The translations under genes and the position numbers were made by a program. Shown here piece by piece: positions 16,772-25,264 of a DNA stretch of 64,000 nucleotides. The stretch's first letter is position 1; every line of letters begins with the position of its first letter. Location: the NCBI RefSeq assembly GCF_010747475.1, contig NZ_VSLZ01000001.1, forward strand, positions 310,001 to 374,000, in the 5' to 3' direction. Below the pieces are notes generated by a model. The model worked only from the letters and a program-made list of their open reading frames with translations. It searched no databases and was not told the origin of the DNA. Origin of the DNA: Halorussus sp. MSC15.2. GTDB taxonomy: Archaea > Halobacteriota > Halobacteria > Halobacteriales > Haladaptataceae.

Positions 16772-17287
16772 TCACTCCACGACGATTGCGCCTTTCATCC
16801 CCATCGCCTTGTGGGGCGTGCAGTAGTACTTGTGGGTGCCCGAACTGGAGAACGTGTGCGAGAACGTGTGGCCCTCCTCTTGGGTCTGCTCGCTCTCGAA
16901 GTCGCCGCTGTCGGCGACGACGTTGTGGAGGCTCCCCTTACCGGTCCACTCCCAGACGACCTTGGTGTCCTTCGACACCTTGACCGCGGCGGGACCGAAC
17001 GCGAAGTTACCGCCGTTGCCCTTCGCACCGACCTTCACGGTCACCTCGGACTTGCCGGTCTCGTCCACGACCCCGTCGAAGTTCGAGGTGTTGTCGAACC
17101 AGCCGCCGAAGTCGGTCGAACCGGAACCGCTCCCGCCGGAGCTATCGCCGGAACCGCCGTCGCCGCTCGTTTCGCCGCCGTCGCCGGAGCCACCACCGCC
17201 GCTCGAACAGCCAGCGATAGTTGCGCTCGCCGCGCCGACAGCCATCGTCTTCAACATCGTCCGTCGGTCGAGGGTATCTCGGTTCAT
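16772..17287 (-). CDS. Halocyanin (blue copper lipoprotein)
   Basis: 171 residues from ATG 17287 (MNRDTLDRRTMLK); an in-frame ATG 12 bases upstream is possible. The Tat-like RRTMLK is followed by lipobox TIAGC, then a long Gly/Ser linker. The cupredoxin domain from about residue 68 has His in GSLHNVV and the Cys-His-Met copper ligands in YYCTPHKAMGMKG. It carries electrons on the outer membrane face, probably to copper nitrite reductase (38250) and other respiratory enzymes. TATA-like ATTTATG lies about 17313 on its strand. The palindrome at 17357 is 69 bases from this start. Confidence 0.9.
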   Translation of the reverse strand: MNRDTLDRRTMLKTMAVGAASATIAGCSSGGGGSGDGGETSGDGGSGDSSGGSGSGSTDFGGWFDNTSNFDGVVDETGKSEVTVKVGAKGNGGNFAFGPAAVKVSKDTKVVWEWTGKGSLHNVVADSGDFESEQTQEEGHTFSHTFSSSGTHKYYCTPHKAMGMKGAIVVE

Positions 17288-17356
17288 CTTCACTCGCACC
17301 TTCGAGGGCTACATAAATGGGGGTAGCCCTGATTCCCACTCGGTGAAAACGGTCCG

Positions 17357-17368
17357 CGAACGTGTTCG
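17357..17368. promoter_or_regulatory. Palindrome CGAACGTGTTCG, site 5 (38 bp before the 17407 gene)
   Basis: Perfect palindrome 38 bases before the plus-strand ATG at 17407. The divergent halocyanin gene has its TATA-like element about 40 bases away on the other side, so an effect there is possible but less canonical. Confidence 0.8.
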
Positions 17369-17406
17369 GGGTCACGGCTACCCGGCGCTCGCCGGTAGTT
17401 ACAGCC

Positions 17407-18069
17407 ATGCCCGGCTTCCCTCGACCCTTCGCCACCGAGGACGCGGACGACGAGACGTTCGACGAGTACGACGAGTTCCGTCCGGACCACCTGCCCGAAC
17501 CGGGACCGTTCCTCGACGGGGCCGACGTGCTGACCGGCGACGAACACTGCTCGTTCCACCGACTCACCCGCGAGATATTCGAGGAACGGGGCGTCTACGA
17601 CGCCACCTTCGGCTACAACCTCGCCCGACTCAACCTCGACTCCCGGCATCCCGACGCGGGGTGGCGGTACGCCCGCCTCCCCGACGAGTCGGGAGACGGC
17701 GCGTCGGGCGACGCCGTCGAGAGCGACGTTTCCGACGAAACCGACGCCGGCGACAGCGACGACGCCGAGGTTCTGCTCGCGGAGTTCACCCCCACGACCG
17801 AGTTCTGCCCGCAGAGCGACAGCCTCACGGTCGGGGCGTTTCGGGCGTGGAACGGTCTGAGCGACCGCCACGGCTACGACCGGGTGTCGGTGTCGGTCGC
17901 GCCGATGCACCACCAGAGCACCGAAATCAACGACAAGTTGCGGCGCTTGGAGGCGCGGCTTCGGGACGACGAGGAAGACCGAGAGGAGTACGACCGGATG
18001 GAAGAAGCGGACCAGCGGAGCGCGGACATCCACCGCAGCGGCGACGACGGTCCCGCCGCCCCGTTCTGA
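17407..18069 (+). CDS. Uncharacterised acidic protein of the denitrification regulon
   Basis: 220 residues, very acidic. I do not recognise a named family. The conserved-looking parts are GDEHCSFHRLTREIFEERGVYDATFGYNLARL (quoted here only as positions 44-75, key residues HC and FH) and LAEFTPTTEFCPQSD followed by APMHHQSTEIN. Two Cys and several His residues in these blocks could bind metal. A Ser/Asp-rich stretch near residues 97-120 is likely a flexible insert. It is preceded by the palindrome at exactly 38 bases and followed after one base by a membrane protein gene, forming an operon. Confidence 0.75.
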   Translation: MPGFPRPFATEDADDETFDEYDEFRPDHLPEPGPFLDGADVLTGDEHCSFHRLTREIFEERGVYDATFGYNLARLNLDSRHPDAGWRYARLPDESGDGASGDAVESDVSDETDAGDSDDAEVLLAEFTPTTEFCPQSDSLTVGAFRAWNGLSDRHGYDRVSVSVAPMHHQSTEINDKLRRLEARLRDDEEDREEYDRMEEADQRSADIHRSGDDGPAAPF

Positions 18070-18070
18070 G

Positions 18071-19273
18071 ATGGCGAACCCGGCCGTGGGTCGGTGGTCG
18101 AGGCGGTTCGCGGCGGCCAGCGCGTGGTTCCTCGTGGCGGTGGCTGGTGCGCGTCTCGCGGGCGCGGGGCAGCGCGCAGTCGTGACCCTCGCGCTGTTCG
18201 GCGTCGCGTTCCACATGGTGTTCGGCAAGGCGTACCTGCTGGTCCCCTCCTACTTCGAGCGCGTGCTCGCCGCCGAGCGGACCCCCGCCGCACACTTCGC
18301 GCTCTCGGTGACCGGCACTCTCGCGCTCGCCGTCGCCGCCGCAGAACCGAGCGACCGGGCGACGCTGGCCGCGCTCGGCGGCGTCGCGTGGGTCTCCGGG
18401 GTCGCACTGTTTCTCGGGTCGCTGGCGTGGACGCTTCGGGACAACCCGACCGGAAGCGCGACCGGCACGGGGTCGGCCCGCGCCACCGACCGCCTCGACC
18501 GCTTCGCCAACGCTTTCGTCCCGGTCTCGCTGGCCTACCTCGCGGTCGGGTCCTACGCGGTCCTCGCTCGGGTGACGACCCTGCCGACCCTGCTCGACGG
18601 CTACCCGCCGCGGGCCACCCACCTGCTGGCCGCGGGGTCGGCGGGTCTCCTGCTGTTCGCGCTCGGGTCGAGGCTCGTCCCGCGCTTCCTCGGCGGCGAC
18701 GCCCCGCTCGCCTTCGCCGCGGCGCTCCCGGCCGGGGCGGTCGGCCCGGCGCTAATCGCGCTCTCGCTCGGGTCGGGGTGGCCGTTCCGCCTCGGTGCCG
18801 CGCTCGAAGCCGCAGCGCTGGTCGCGTTCGCAGTGGGGTACCTCCGCCTCTTTCGGGACTCGCCGACCGCCCGCATCGAGGGCGAGTCGCCGTCCCGGCG
18901 GGTCGGCGAGTACGGCATCCTCGCGGGCGTCGTCAGCGGCGCACTCGCGGCGCTCGTCGGGGTTCGGTTCGCCGTCGTCGGCCTCTCACCCGCCCTGCTG
19001 GCGGTCCACCGCCGCCTCGCGCTCGTCGGGTTCCTCGGCCTGAGCATCGTCGGCTTCGCCTACCAGTTCTACCCGCCGCGGATGGGCGACTTCCGGGGCG
19101 GGAGCGACCGGGGTGCCTTCGTCACCATCGGCCTGCTCGCGGGCGGTTTGGCCGCGGAGTGCGCGGGCCTGTTAGTGGGGGACGAGATGGTCCGGTCCGC
19201 GGGCGTCTCGCTGTTCCTCGCGGGCGCGCTCGGCTACGCCTACGTCCTGACGCGCGTGCTGGTCGAGAAGTAG
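18071..19273 (+). CDS. Polytopic membrane protein (about 11-12 helices), haem-copper/NnrS-like in outline
   Basis: 400 residues, almost entirely hydrophobic helices with short Arg-rich loops. Candidate haem or metal ligands sit at helix ends: GVAFHMVFGKAYLLVPSYFE, RATHLLAAG and LLAVHRRLALVGFLGLSIVGFAYQFYPP. The pattern of His at helix starts and FxPPRM-type ends resembles NnrS-like and haem-copper oxidase-like proteins. The protein is not a standard oxidase subunit. It is translationally coupled to the regulon gene at 17407. A second protein of similar style is at 29758. A role in NO tolerance or quinol oxidation is inference. Confidence 0.7.
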   Translation: MANPAVGRWSRRFAAASAWFLVAVAGARLAGAGQRAVVTLALFGVAFHMVFGKAYLLVPSYFERVLAAERTPAAHFALSVTGTLALAVAAAEPSDRATLAALGGVAWVSGVALFLGSLAWTLRDNPTGSATGTGSARATDRLDRFANAFVPVSLAYLAVGSYAVLARVTTLPTLLDGYPPRATHLLAAGSAGLLLFALGSRLVPRFLGGDAPLAFAAALPAGAVGPALIALSLGSGWPFRLGAALEAAALVAFAVGYLRLFRDSPTARIEGESPSRRVGEYGILAGVVSGALAALVGVRFAVVGLSPALLAVHRRLALVGFLGLSIVGFAYQFYPPRMGDFRGGSDRGAFVTIGLLAGGLAAECAGLLVGDEMVRSAGVSLFLAGALGYAYVLTRVLVEK

Positions 19274-19409
19274 GCGGGTCGGTCCGGCGCTCGGGATTTA
19301 AGTGATTCTGGCGACAACGGATAGATACGAAGGACTTCTCCCAGCTAGATACCGACCGCAGAGCGGTGCATCTCGGCTGAAAGCCGTACGAAAACGTCGC
19401 GACTGCCGG

Positions 19410-20720
19410 TCAGGCCGCCCGCCGAACTTCCAGCACCCACTCGTCGGGCGCGCGGCGATGCACCTCGCAGGCGTCGAACGCCTCGTCGGGCGACTCCTCG
19501 GCGACCTCGCCCGCGAGCATCTGGGCCAGCGGCGAGGGGTCGTGGTCGTTCACGACGTAGAACTCCTCGCCGGGGTCCAGCGCCCGGAACTCCTCGCCGA
19601 CCTGCTCGTGGCGGATGCGCGGGGGCAGACCGCGGATGTCCAGCGCCGAGTCGGGGACCGACACCGGCCCGGCGTCGTCGCGTTCGAGGAACTCGCCCAC
19701 CGCGCTGGCGAGGTCGGCCACGGGCGCGGGCAGGTCCGTTTCGTCGGCGTCGGGACGCTGTAACCCGCGGTCGAACGGGAGTTCGGCCAGCACCTCGACG
19801 CCCAACTCCTCCTCGGGGTCGGTGTCGCCGTAGAGGTCGTGGTCGTGGCCGCAGTTCTCGCAGGTGAACCCGCGCATGTTCACGGCCGCGCCCACGACCG
19901 GGACGCCGTTCTCCTCCAGCAACGCGGCGCTCCGCCCGGTGTCCGAGAGGCTGGTCGGGAACGGCGTGGTCACGAGGACCGACCCGGAGACCGGCACCTC
20001 CTGAAGCATCGTCAGTACGATATCGCCGGTCCCCGGCGGCAGGTCCACGACCAGCACGTCGCGGTCCGACCACGCGGTGTCCTCCAGCAGTTCGGTCAGC
20101 GCGTCGTGGGCCATCGCGCCCCGCCACGCCAGCGGCGCGTCGTTGGCGATTAGACCGACGCTCATCACCTCCATCCCGCCGACGTTTGCGGGTTCGGCCT
20201 GCCCGTCGTCGGTGGCCTCGACAGGTCCCTCGACGCCGACCATCTCGGGCACGTTCGGGCCGTGGATGTCGGCGTCGAACAAGCCCACGTCGAAGTCGTC
20301 GGCCAGCGCGCGGGCGAGGTGGGTCGCCACGGTGGTCTTGCCGACCCCGCCCTTGGCGCTCCCGACCGCGATTACGTGTTCGACCTCGGGCAGCGAGAGA
20401 CCGGTCCTGTGGTCGTGGCTCCCCGACGGGCCGCCGTGGCCGCCGCCTCCCGCGTCGGGCGTCTCGCCCTCCACGCGGACCTGCTCGACGCCCGCCACCT
20501 CGAAGGCGCCGCGCCGAATCGCCTCCGAGACCTCCTCGGCCTCCTCGGGGTCCGCGCCCGCGAGGTCCACCCTAATCGTGGCGGTCCCGTCGGCGACCGA
20601 CACGTCGGTCACGAGTCCGGCCTCGACGACGCTCGCGCCGAAGTCGGGGTCCTCGACGCTCGCGACGGCCTCCTCGACGCGCGTTTCGACGCTGTCACCC
20701 CCGTTTTCGCGTTCCGTCAT
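19410..20720 (-). CDS. mrp: Mrp/NBP35-type P-loop ATPase with N-terminal MIP18 domain and C-terminal DUF2249 domain
   Basis: 436 residues from ATG 20720. Residues 10-85 form a MIP18 (DUF59) domain, then a Gly/His linker, then an Mrp ATPase with deviant Walker A GSAKGGVGKTT, Walker B-like VLVVDLPPGTGDI and the CENCGHD metal site. From about residue 355 a DUF2249 domain follows (LDIRGLPPRIRHEQV, VVNDHDPSPLAQML). Mrp proteins carry and insert Fe-S clusters. Fusion to DUF2249 is unusual and links that domain to metal-cluster assembly of the nar-type enzyme. It is the last gene of the nar operon, one base after its neighbour. Confidence 0.85.
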   Translation of the reverse strand: MTERENGGDSVETRVEEAVASVEDPDFGASVVEAGLVTDVSVADGTATIRVDLAGADPEEAEEVSEAIRRGAFEVAGVEQVRVEGETPDAGGGGHGGPSGSHDHRTGLSLPEVEHVIAVGSAKGGVGKTTVATHLARALADDFDVGLFDADIHGPNVPEMVGVEGPVEATDDGQAEPANVGGMEVMSVGLIANDAPLAWRGAMAHDALTELLEDTAWSDRDVLVVDLPPGTGDIVLTMLQEVPVSGSVLVTTPFPTSLSDTGRSAALLEENGVPVVGAAVNMRGFTCENCGHDHDLYGDTDPEEELGVEVLAELPFDRGLQRPDADETDLPAPVADLASAVGEFLERDDAGPVSVPDSALDIRGLPPRIRHEQVGEEFRALDPGEEFYVVNDHDPSPLAQMLAGEVAEESPDEAFDACEVHRRAPDEWVLEVRRAA

Positions 20721-20721
20721 G

Positions 20722-21302
20722 TTACCACGCCTCAAAGTCGTCCATGGGGTCGTCTTCGTCGTCCTCGCCGTCCTCGTCGTGCATCAGGGTCCCGCCGTAG
20801 GGCCGGAACTCGAAGTCGTAGGCGTTGGCCACGCGTTCGAGTTCGTCCTCGCGCTCGGCGATGAGGTCGGTGTCGAAGTCGCCGTCCTCCACCGCTGCGA
20901 CCAGTTCGTCGTCGCCGACGATACCCTCCGCGTACGCGCGGCCACGCCGTCTCGGAACGTGTCGGCGTTACCGCGACACCGCATCGCCTCGTCGAACTCC
21001 TCGCGTATCTCGGGTGTCGGCTTGCCGCGGTCGGTGGGGATTCCGGCGAGTCGGTCGGTCGCGCGCTCGTCGTAGTCGGTCGCGGTGGAGAGGACCGCCG
21101 CGACCTGTTCGCTCGGCGTGAGCGCCTCCCACTCGTCGCGGGCGTCCTCGGCCACGAGCGACGAGACTATCTGGTTCCACGTCGTCTTGCGCTCGACGTC
21201 CTCGAACACCTCCGCGACGAACGCGCCGACGTGTTCGTCGGGGATGGACACTCCGAGCGATTCGTTCGATGCCTGTCCGCTTTCGGGGTCGGTCTTTGCC
21301 AT
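20722..21302 (-). CDS. Uncharacterised nar-operon protein, frameshifted near 20935
   Basis: About 193 residues once one missing base near 20935 (in the run TACGCGCGG) is allowed for. As written the frame derails after residue 120 into a Ser/Arg-rich tail. The restored C-terminus is acidic, as expected for a haloarchaeal protein, and ends at TAA 20722. N-terminal part: VSIPDEHVGAFVAEVFEDVE, then TWNQIVSSLVAEDA. No family recognised. Its place between the HEAT protein and the Mrp ATPase, with near-zero spacing, suggests an assembly or stability factor for the nar-type enzyme. Confidence 0.7.
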
Positions 21303-21329
21303 AAGTCGTCCCTCCTGTCGAGTCGTCGG

Positions 21330-22265
21330 TCAGTTCGGCGGCTCTCCGGGGGCGGGCGGTCCGTCGCCCTTCGGACCCCGGCCGCCGCTCGGTCGCCGTC
21401 CGTCGGGTGCGGGTCCCGGTCGGTCGGCCGACGGGCCGGGGCCGTTCGGGGTCTCGGCCCGCGACTGGGGACCGCCGCCGGGCGGCCCGTCGTCTATCTC
21501 CACGTCCAACTGGTCGGGGTCCACGCCGCGGGCGGACGCCAGCGCGCGCTTGGCGGTCCGCTTCACGTCGTCGCTTCGGTCGGTGATGCCGTGGGTCTCC
21601 AGCGCCTGCTCGGCCCGGTCGGTGGCGAACTCCCCGAGCGATTCGGCGGCCTTCGCCCGGACGAACGCCTCGGGGTCGCGGGCCAACACCGCCGCCAGTA
21701 GGCGGACTGCCTCTTCGACGTCCTCGGCGCGTTCGCCGAGGTAGAGCGCGGCGTACTCCCGGACCGCGGGATGGGGGTCGTTCTTGATGCGGTCGGTCAG
21801 GTCCTCGGGCGTCGCTCGGCCGGTCTTGCCCAGCGCGATGACGGCGTTGCGCCGGACCCACCCGCTGTCGTCGCCGAGCGCGTCCGCCAGCGCGTCGGCG
21901 TCGGGCGCGATGCGCGAGAGCGCGACCACGGACTCGGCCCGGACCCACTCGTCGTCGTCCGCGTCGAGCGCGGCCCGGACGGCGGTCTCCACGTCTTCGG
22001 TTCCACCGCCTCCGGCCACGCCCAGCGCTTCGACCGCGAACTGCCGCACGTCCTCGCTGTCGTCCTCGGCGAGGCGGTCAGCCAGCGCGCTCGCGGTCGC
22101 GGCGTCGAGTCCGTCCGACTCCGCCTCGTCCACCAGCGCGAGCGCGGCGTCCCGGCGCTCGTACTCCCGTGGCGAGTCCAGCAGACTTCGGAGGTCAGAC
22201 TCGTCGCCGCCGTCGCGGGTCGGCGAGCGAGCGCGGGCGCTCCGGTTGGCGTACTTGTCGCTCAT
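21330..22265 (-). CDS. HEAT-repeat protein of the nar operon
   Basis: 311 residues from ATG 22265, which overlaps the stop of the preceding gene by four bases. Residues 30-225 contain six or so HEAT/PBS-lyase-like repeats; examples are VRQFAVEALGVAG, VRAESVVALSRIA, VRRNAVIALGKTG and VRAKAAESLGEFA. The last 70 residues are Pro/Gly-rich and disordered. Such repeats form a curved scaffold for protein contacts. Its position among nar genes suggests help in assembling or anchoring the complex. No enzymatic motif is present. Confidence 0.85.
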   Translation of the reverse strand: MSDKYANRSARARSPTRDGGDESDLRSLLDSPREYERRDAALALVDEAESDGLDAATASALADRLAEDDSEDVRQFAVEALGVAGGGGTEDVETAVRAALDADDDEWVRAESVVALSRIAPDADALADALGDDSGWVRRNAVIALGKTGRATPEDLTDRIKNDPHPAVREYAALYLGERAEDVEEAVRLLAAVLARDPEAFVRAKAAESLGEFATDRAEQALETHGITDRSDDVKRTAKRALASARGVDPDQLDVEIDDGPPGGGPQSRAETPNGPGPSADRPGPAPDGRRPSGGRGPKGDGPPAPGEPPN

Positions 22266-23266
22266 TCTCTGGCCCTCCAGTAGACGACCGTCCACGTGAG
22301 CAGCGTGGTCACCACGAGTCCGATTACCCAGTTACTGACCGAGTGTGTCATCCACACGCCCTCGGACTGGCCGCCGGACCCGCCCGACTCGGCCGACTGT
22401 CCGGACCCGCTCGAACTGCTCGACCCGCTGCTCGCGTCGCTCATCGCCCACTTTCCGGTGTCGAGTTTGGTGAACTGGAGCGTGAGCGACTTCTGGCCGT
22501 TCACCTCGTCGGCGCTCCCGTTCCACACCGCGAACGCGAGGTAGACGTTCTTGCCTTTCGTGAGGTCGGCGTCGAACTTCCCCTCGGTGCCGTGTTCGCG
22601 GACGAACACCACCGACCATCCGTCGTCGGTGCGCTCGGCGCTCGCCCGGACGTTCTGTCGGGGCGCGTGGGTCAGCGACCCGTACCCCTTGGCGTAGTAG
22701 TTCTGGGCGAGTCGCTCGGTCGGCGGCGTCGAGAGCGGGTTCCCCGCGGCCTGCCCCGGTTGGGTCTCCTCCTCGGGGTGCGGGTACGCGTACATGTCGC
22801 CGCTCTTCGACGCGTCGGGCGACTGCCAACTCGCGCGCCAGTACCAGATGTCCACGGGCTTTCCGGCCGCGCCCATCGTGATGGGCGGCTTGTCGCCGGT
22901 CCGGAGCATCACCGCGGCGGCGTCGCTGTAGTTGTTCGGCGCGCCGATGTCGGCGTCGTTCGTCGGGTCGGCCCACGTCAACCGGAACGCGGTGTGGGTG
23001 TCGTTGTGGACGGTCTGGACCGTCAGTTCGTCGGTGCTGCCGCCGCCGAACGGCGGTGCCATCTGCTGTTTCGACAGCGAGACCGTGCGCTCGGGCGCGT
23101 CGCTCCACTGGGACGACGCAGGGTCGCTGGGCACCGACTCGACCGCCATCGCCGGTTGCGTGCCGCTCGTGACCGCGGCCGTGACCGCGGTCTGGGCGGC
23201 CACCAGTACCGCGACGACGACCACCGTGACGACGGTCGCGCGCCGGGCAGCGTCGCGGTCAGGCAC
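22262..23266 (-). CDS. narC: Haem-b gamma subunit of the molybdoenzyme (ethylbenzene-dehydrogenase-like, NarC/DdhC type)
   Basis: 334 residues. The N-terminal hydrophobic helix (residues 10-32) is a signal or anchor, and a C-terminal helix precedes VYWRARE, so the domain is outside and membrane-tethered. The central domain resembles the haem-b gamma subunits EbdC, DdhC and SerC, which hold haem with Met and Lys. Segments FRLTWADPTNDADIG and AFAVWNGS are family-like. Its order after NarJ matches chlorate, selenate and dimethylsulfide dehydrogenase operons. It overlaps narJ by eight bases. It would pass electrons between halocyanin or a quinol and NarH. Confidence 0.8.
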   Translation of the reverse strand: MPDRDAARRATVVTVVVVAVLVAAQTAVTAAVTSGTQPAMAVESVPSDPASSQWSDAPERTVSLSKQQMAPPFGGGSTDELTVQTVHNDTHTAFRLTWADPTNDADIGAPNNYSDAAAVMLRTGDKPPITMGAAGKPVDIWYWRASWQSPDASKSGDMYAYPHPEEETQPGQAAGNPLSTPPTERLAQNYYAKGYGSLTHAPRQNVRASAERTDDGWSVVFVREHGTEGKFDADLTKGKNVYLAFAVWNGSADEVNGQKSLTLQFTKLDTGKWAMSDASSGSSSSSGSGQSAESGGSGGQSEGVWMTHSVSNWVIGLVVTTLLTWTVVYWRARE

Positions 23267-24074
23267 GGGACCGCACCTCCGTTGACGCCTCGAAGTCGAC
23301 CTCCGGTTCGGGGTGGTCGGCGAGGTCCCGGGTGACGACGGCCTCCGCGAGGTTCGCGGCCGCGCGGTAGACCGACGACGCGCCGGTGGCGTCTTCGTCC
23401 GTGGTCTCGCGGACGTCGTGGGCGAACGCGGGCACGAAGCCCTCGATATGTTCGTCCAGCACCATCGCCTCGGCGCGTTCGAGGTTGTCGGCGGTGTCGT
23501 CGTCGCCCTCCTCGCGGGCGACCGCGCGGCGGGCCGCCAGCACCTGTAGCAGTTCGAGTTCCACGACGACGTGGTCCTGTCGCTCGTCGAAGTCGTCCGA
23601 GGGTTCGACGCCGAACGCTTCGAGCAGGCCGACCACGGTGGCGATGCGGCGCTGTTGGCGGCCCACCTCGTCGCCGACGGTGTACTCGGCCTCGTAGGGC
23701 ACCACGGGGTAGGTGCCGTCGTCTACGGGCAGGCCGAACAGGTCGTTGTACGCCGATTCGAGCGACTCGCGGTCGGTCGCGTCGAGCGCCGCGGCCAGCG
23801 CGTCTGCCTCGGTCTCGAAGCCGAGTTTCCGCCCCGCCTCCCGGAGACCCTCGGCGGTCGCCTCGTGGGTCAGTTCGGCCACGGTCTCCTCGTCGGGGTA
23901 GCAGAACGCGCCCGCCGCGGCGCTGTAGAGGGCGGCGCGGGCCGAGTGGCGCTCCGCCGGGCGGAGGTCGTCGGTGGCGGTCGTCTCGTCGTTTCGCGCC
24001 GTCGTCTCGTCGTCCGTCGAGACCGTCCCGTCGTCGCTTCGGGTCGCGGGGTCGCGTTGGGGTGTTTCGTCCAT
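23259..24074 (-). CDS. narJ: TorD/NarJ-family chaperone of the molybdoenzyme
   Basis: 271 residues. The first 45 are Thr/Asp-rich and probably disordered. The helical TorD/DmsD/NarJ domain follows with LYSAAAGAFCYPDEE at its start and YNDLFGLPVDDGTYPVVPYEAEY, the family Y-x-x-L-F and P-Y-E signatures. Its C-terminal part HIEGFVPAFAHDV fits the conserved H-x-x-x-F-x-P motif. It keeps NarG unfolded until cofactor is inserted and controls Tat export. It lies 9 bases after narH. Confidence 0.9.
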   Translation of the reverse strand: MDETPQRDPATRSDDGTVSTDDETTARNDETTATDDLRPAERHSARAALYSAAAGAFCYPDEETVAELTHEATAEGLREAGRKLGFETEADALAAALDATDRESLESAYNDLFGLPVDDGTYPVVPYEAEYTVGDEVGRQQRRIATVVGLLEAFGVEPSDDFDERQDHVVVELELLQVLAARRAVAREEGDDDTADNLERAEAMVLDEHIEGFVPAFAHDVRETTDEDATGASSVYRAAANLAEAVVTRDLADHPEPEVDFEASTEVRSRA

Positions 24075-24083
24075 ACTCTCACC

Positions 24084-25264
24084 TCACGGTTGGTTGGTCC
24101 ACTTCTCGCCCTCGCGGACTTCGAGGTCCTCCTCGATGGGCATGTCCACGACTTTCTTTCCTTTCCGGTCCCAGCCTTCACGCGGTTCTCCTTGACGTTG
24201 TACGTCTCGATGAGTCGGGTCGTCGCGCCGAACAACTGGAGGACGCCGAGCAGGTGGTGGCTCGGGTCCCGGACGCGCTGCTGGATGATTTTCACCGACT
24301 CCTCGTAGGTGCTCCCGGGCCAGTCGTTGCGCTTCTGGTCGGTGTTCGGCGTGAACATCTGGGTCAGGAACTCCGGCGGCACGTGGTACGGCGGCATGTA
24401 GAACACCTGCGGCCGGGTGCCGAACTGCGGGTAGAGCGGCAGCGCGACCTTCTCGTCGGACTTGGCGAGGTAGTTGATGGGACTGCGGCCCTTCGCCGCC
24501 GACTTCTTCCCGTTGGGGTGGCCCGCCTTCGGCCCGCGGTTGATGTTGCCGTGGAGTCGCGTCTTGCCGATGCAACTGCTCACGCACCGGGGGACGTTGC
24601 CCTCCTCGATGCGGGGGAAACAGCCGACCGGCTTCTCGGAGACGCCGGTCTCGGGGTTGTACATCGGCTTGTGGTACGGACAGGCCTTCACGCACTTGCG
24701 GTAGCCCCGGCATCGCTCTTGGTCGAGCAGGACGATGCCGTCCTCCGAGCGCTTGTAGATGGCCTTCCGGGGGCACGCGGCGAGGCAGGCCGGGTTCTTG
24801 CAGTGGTTGCAGAGCCGCGGCAGGTAGAACTGCCAGATGTCGTGGTACTTCTCGTTCTGGGGGTCGGACTCGACAACCTCGTCTTCGGGGTACTCGCCGT
24901 GGACTTGGTCGTCGCCGAGCGCGGGGTACTCCCACTCCTCCTTCTGGGCGACGTACCCCTTCACTCGCTCGCCCTGCTCGGCGGCCTCGAAGATGGTCTC
25001 CTCGGCACCGAGGTCGTCGAGCAGGCGCATGTCCCACCCCATCGGGTAGCCGCCGTACGGCTCCGTTTCCACGTTCATCCACCACATGTACTCCTCGCCC
25101 TTCCCGCTGGTCCACGTGGACTTACAGGCGAACGAGCAGGTGTTGCAGTTGATGCACCGGTTCGTGTTGATGACCATCCCCCAGTGCCAGTCGCGCTCCT
25201 CTTGGCGGTGTTCGTAGGGGTAACTCTGCTTGCGGCCGAGTTGCGGATTGTACACTTCTGGCAT
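24084..25264 (-). CDS. narH: Iron-sulfur beta subunit of the molybdoenzyme (NarH), frameshifted near 24174
   Basis: About 393 residues when one missing base in the GG run near 24174 is restored; otherwise the frame runs on into narJ. Four cluster motifs are visible: CINCNTCSFAC, CNHCKNPACLAAC, CRGYRKCVKAC and CFPRIEEGNVPRCVSSC. In the third, Tyr replaces one Cys (CRGY-x2-C). NarH and related subunits have Trp there and bind a [3Fe-4S] cluster, so the same is expected. The restored C-terminus ends in EGEKWTNQP at 24084. Its ATG overlaps the narG stop by one base. It passes electrons from NarC to NarG. Confidence 0.88.
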
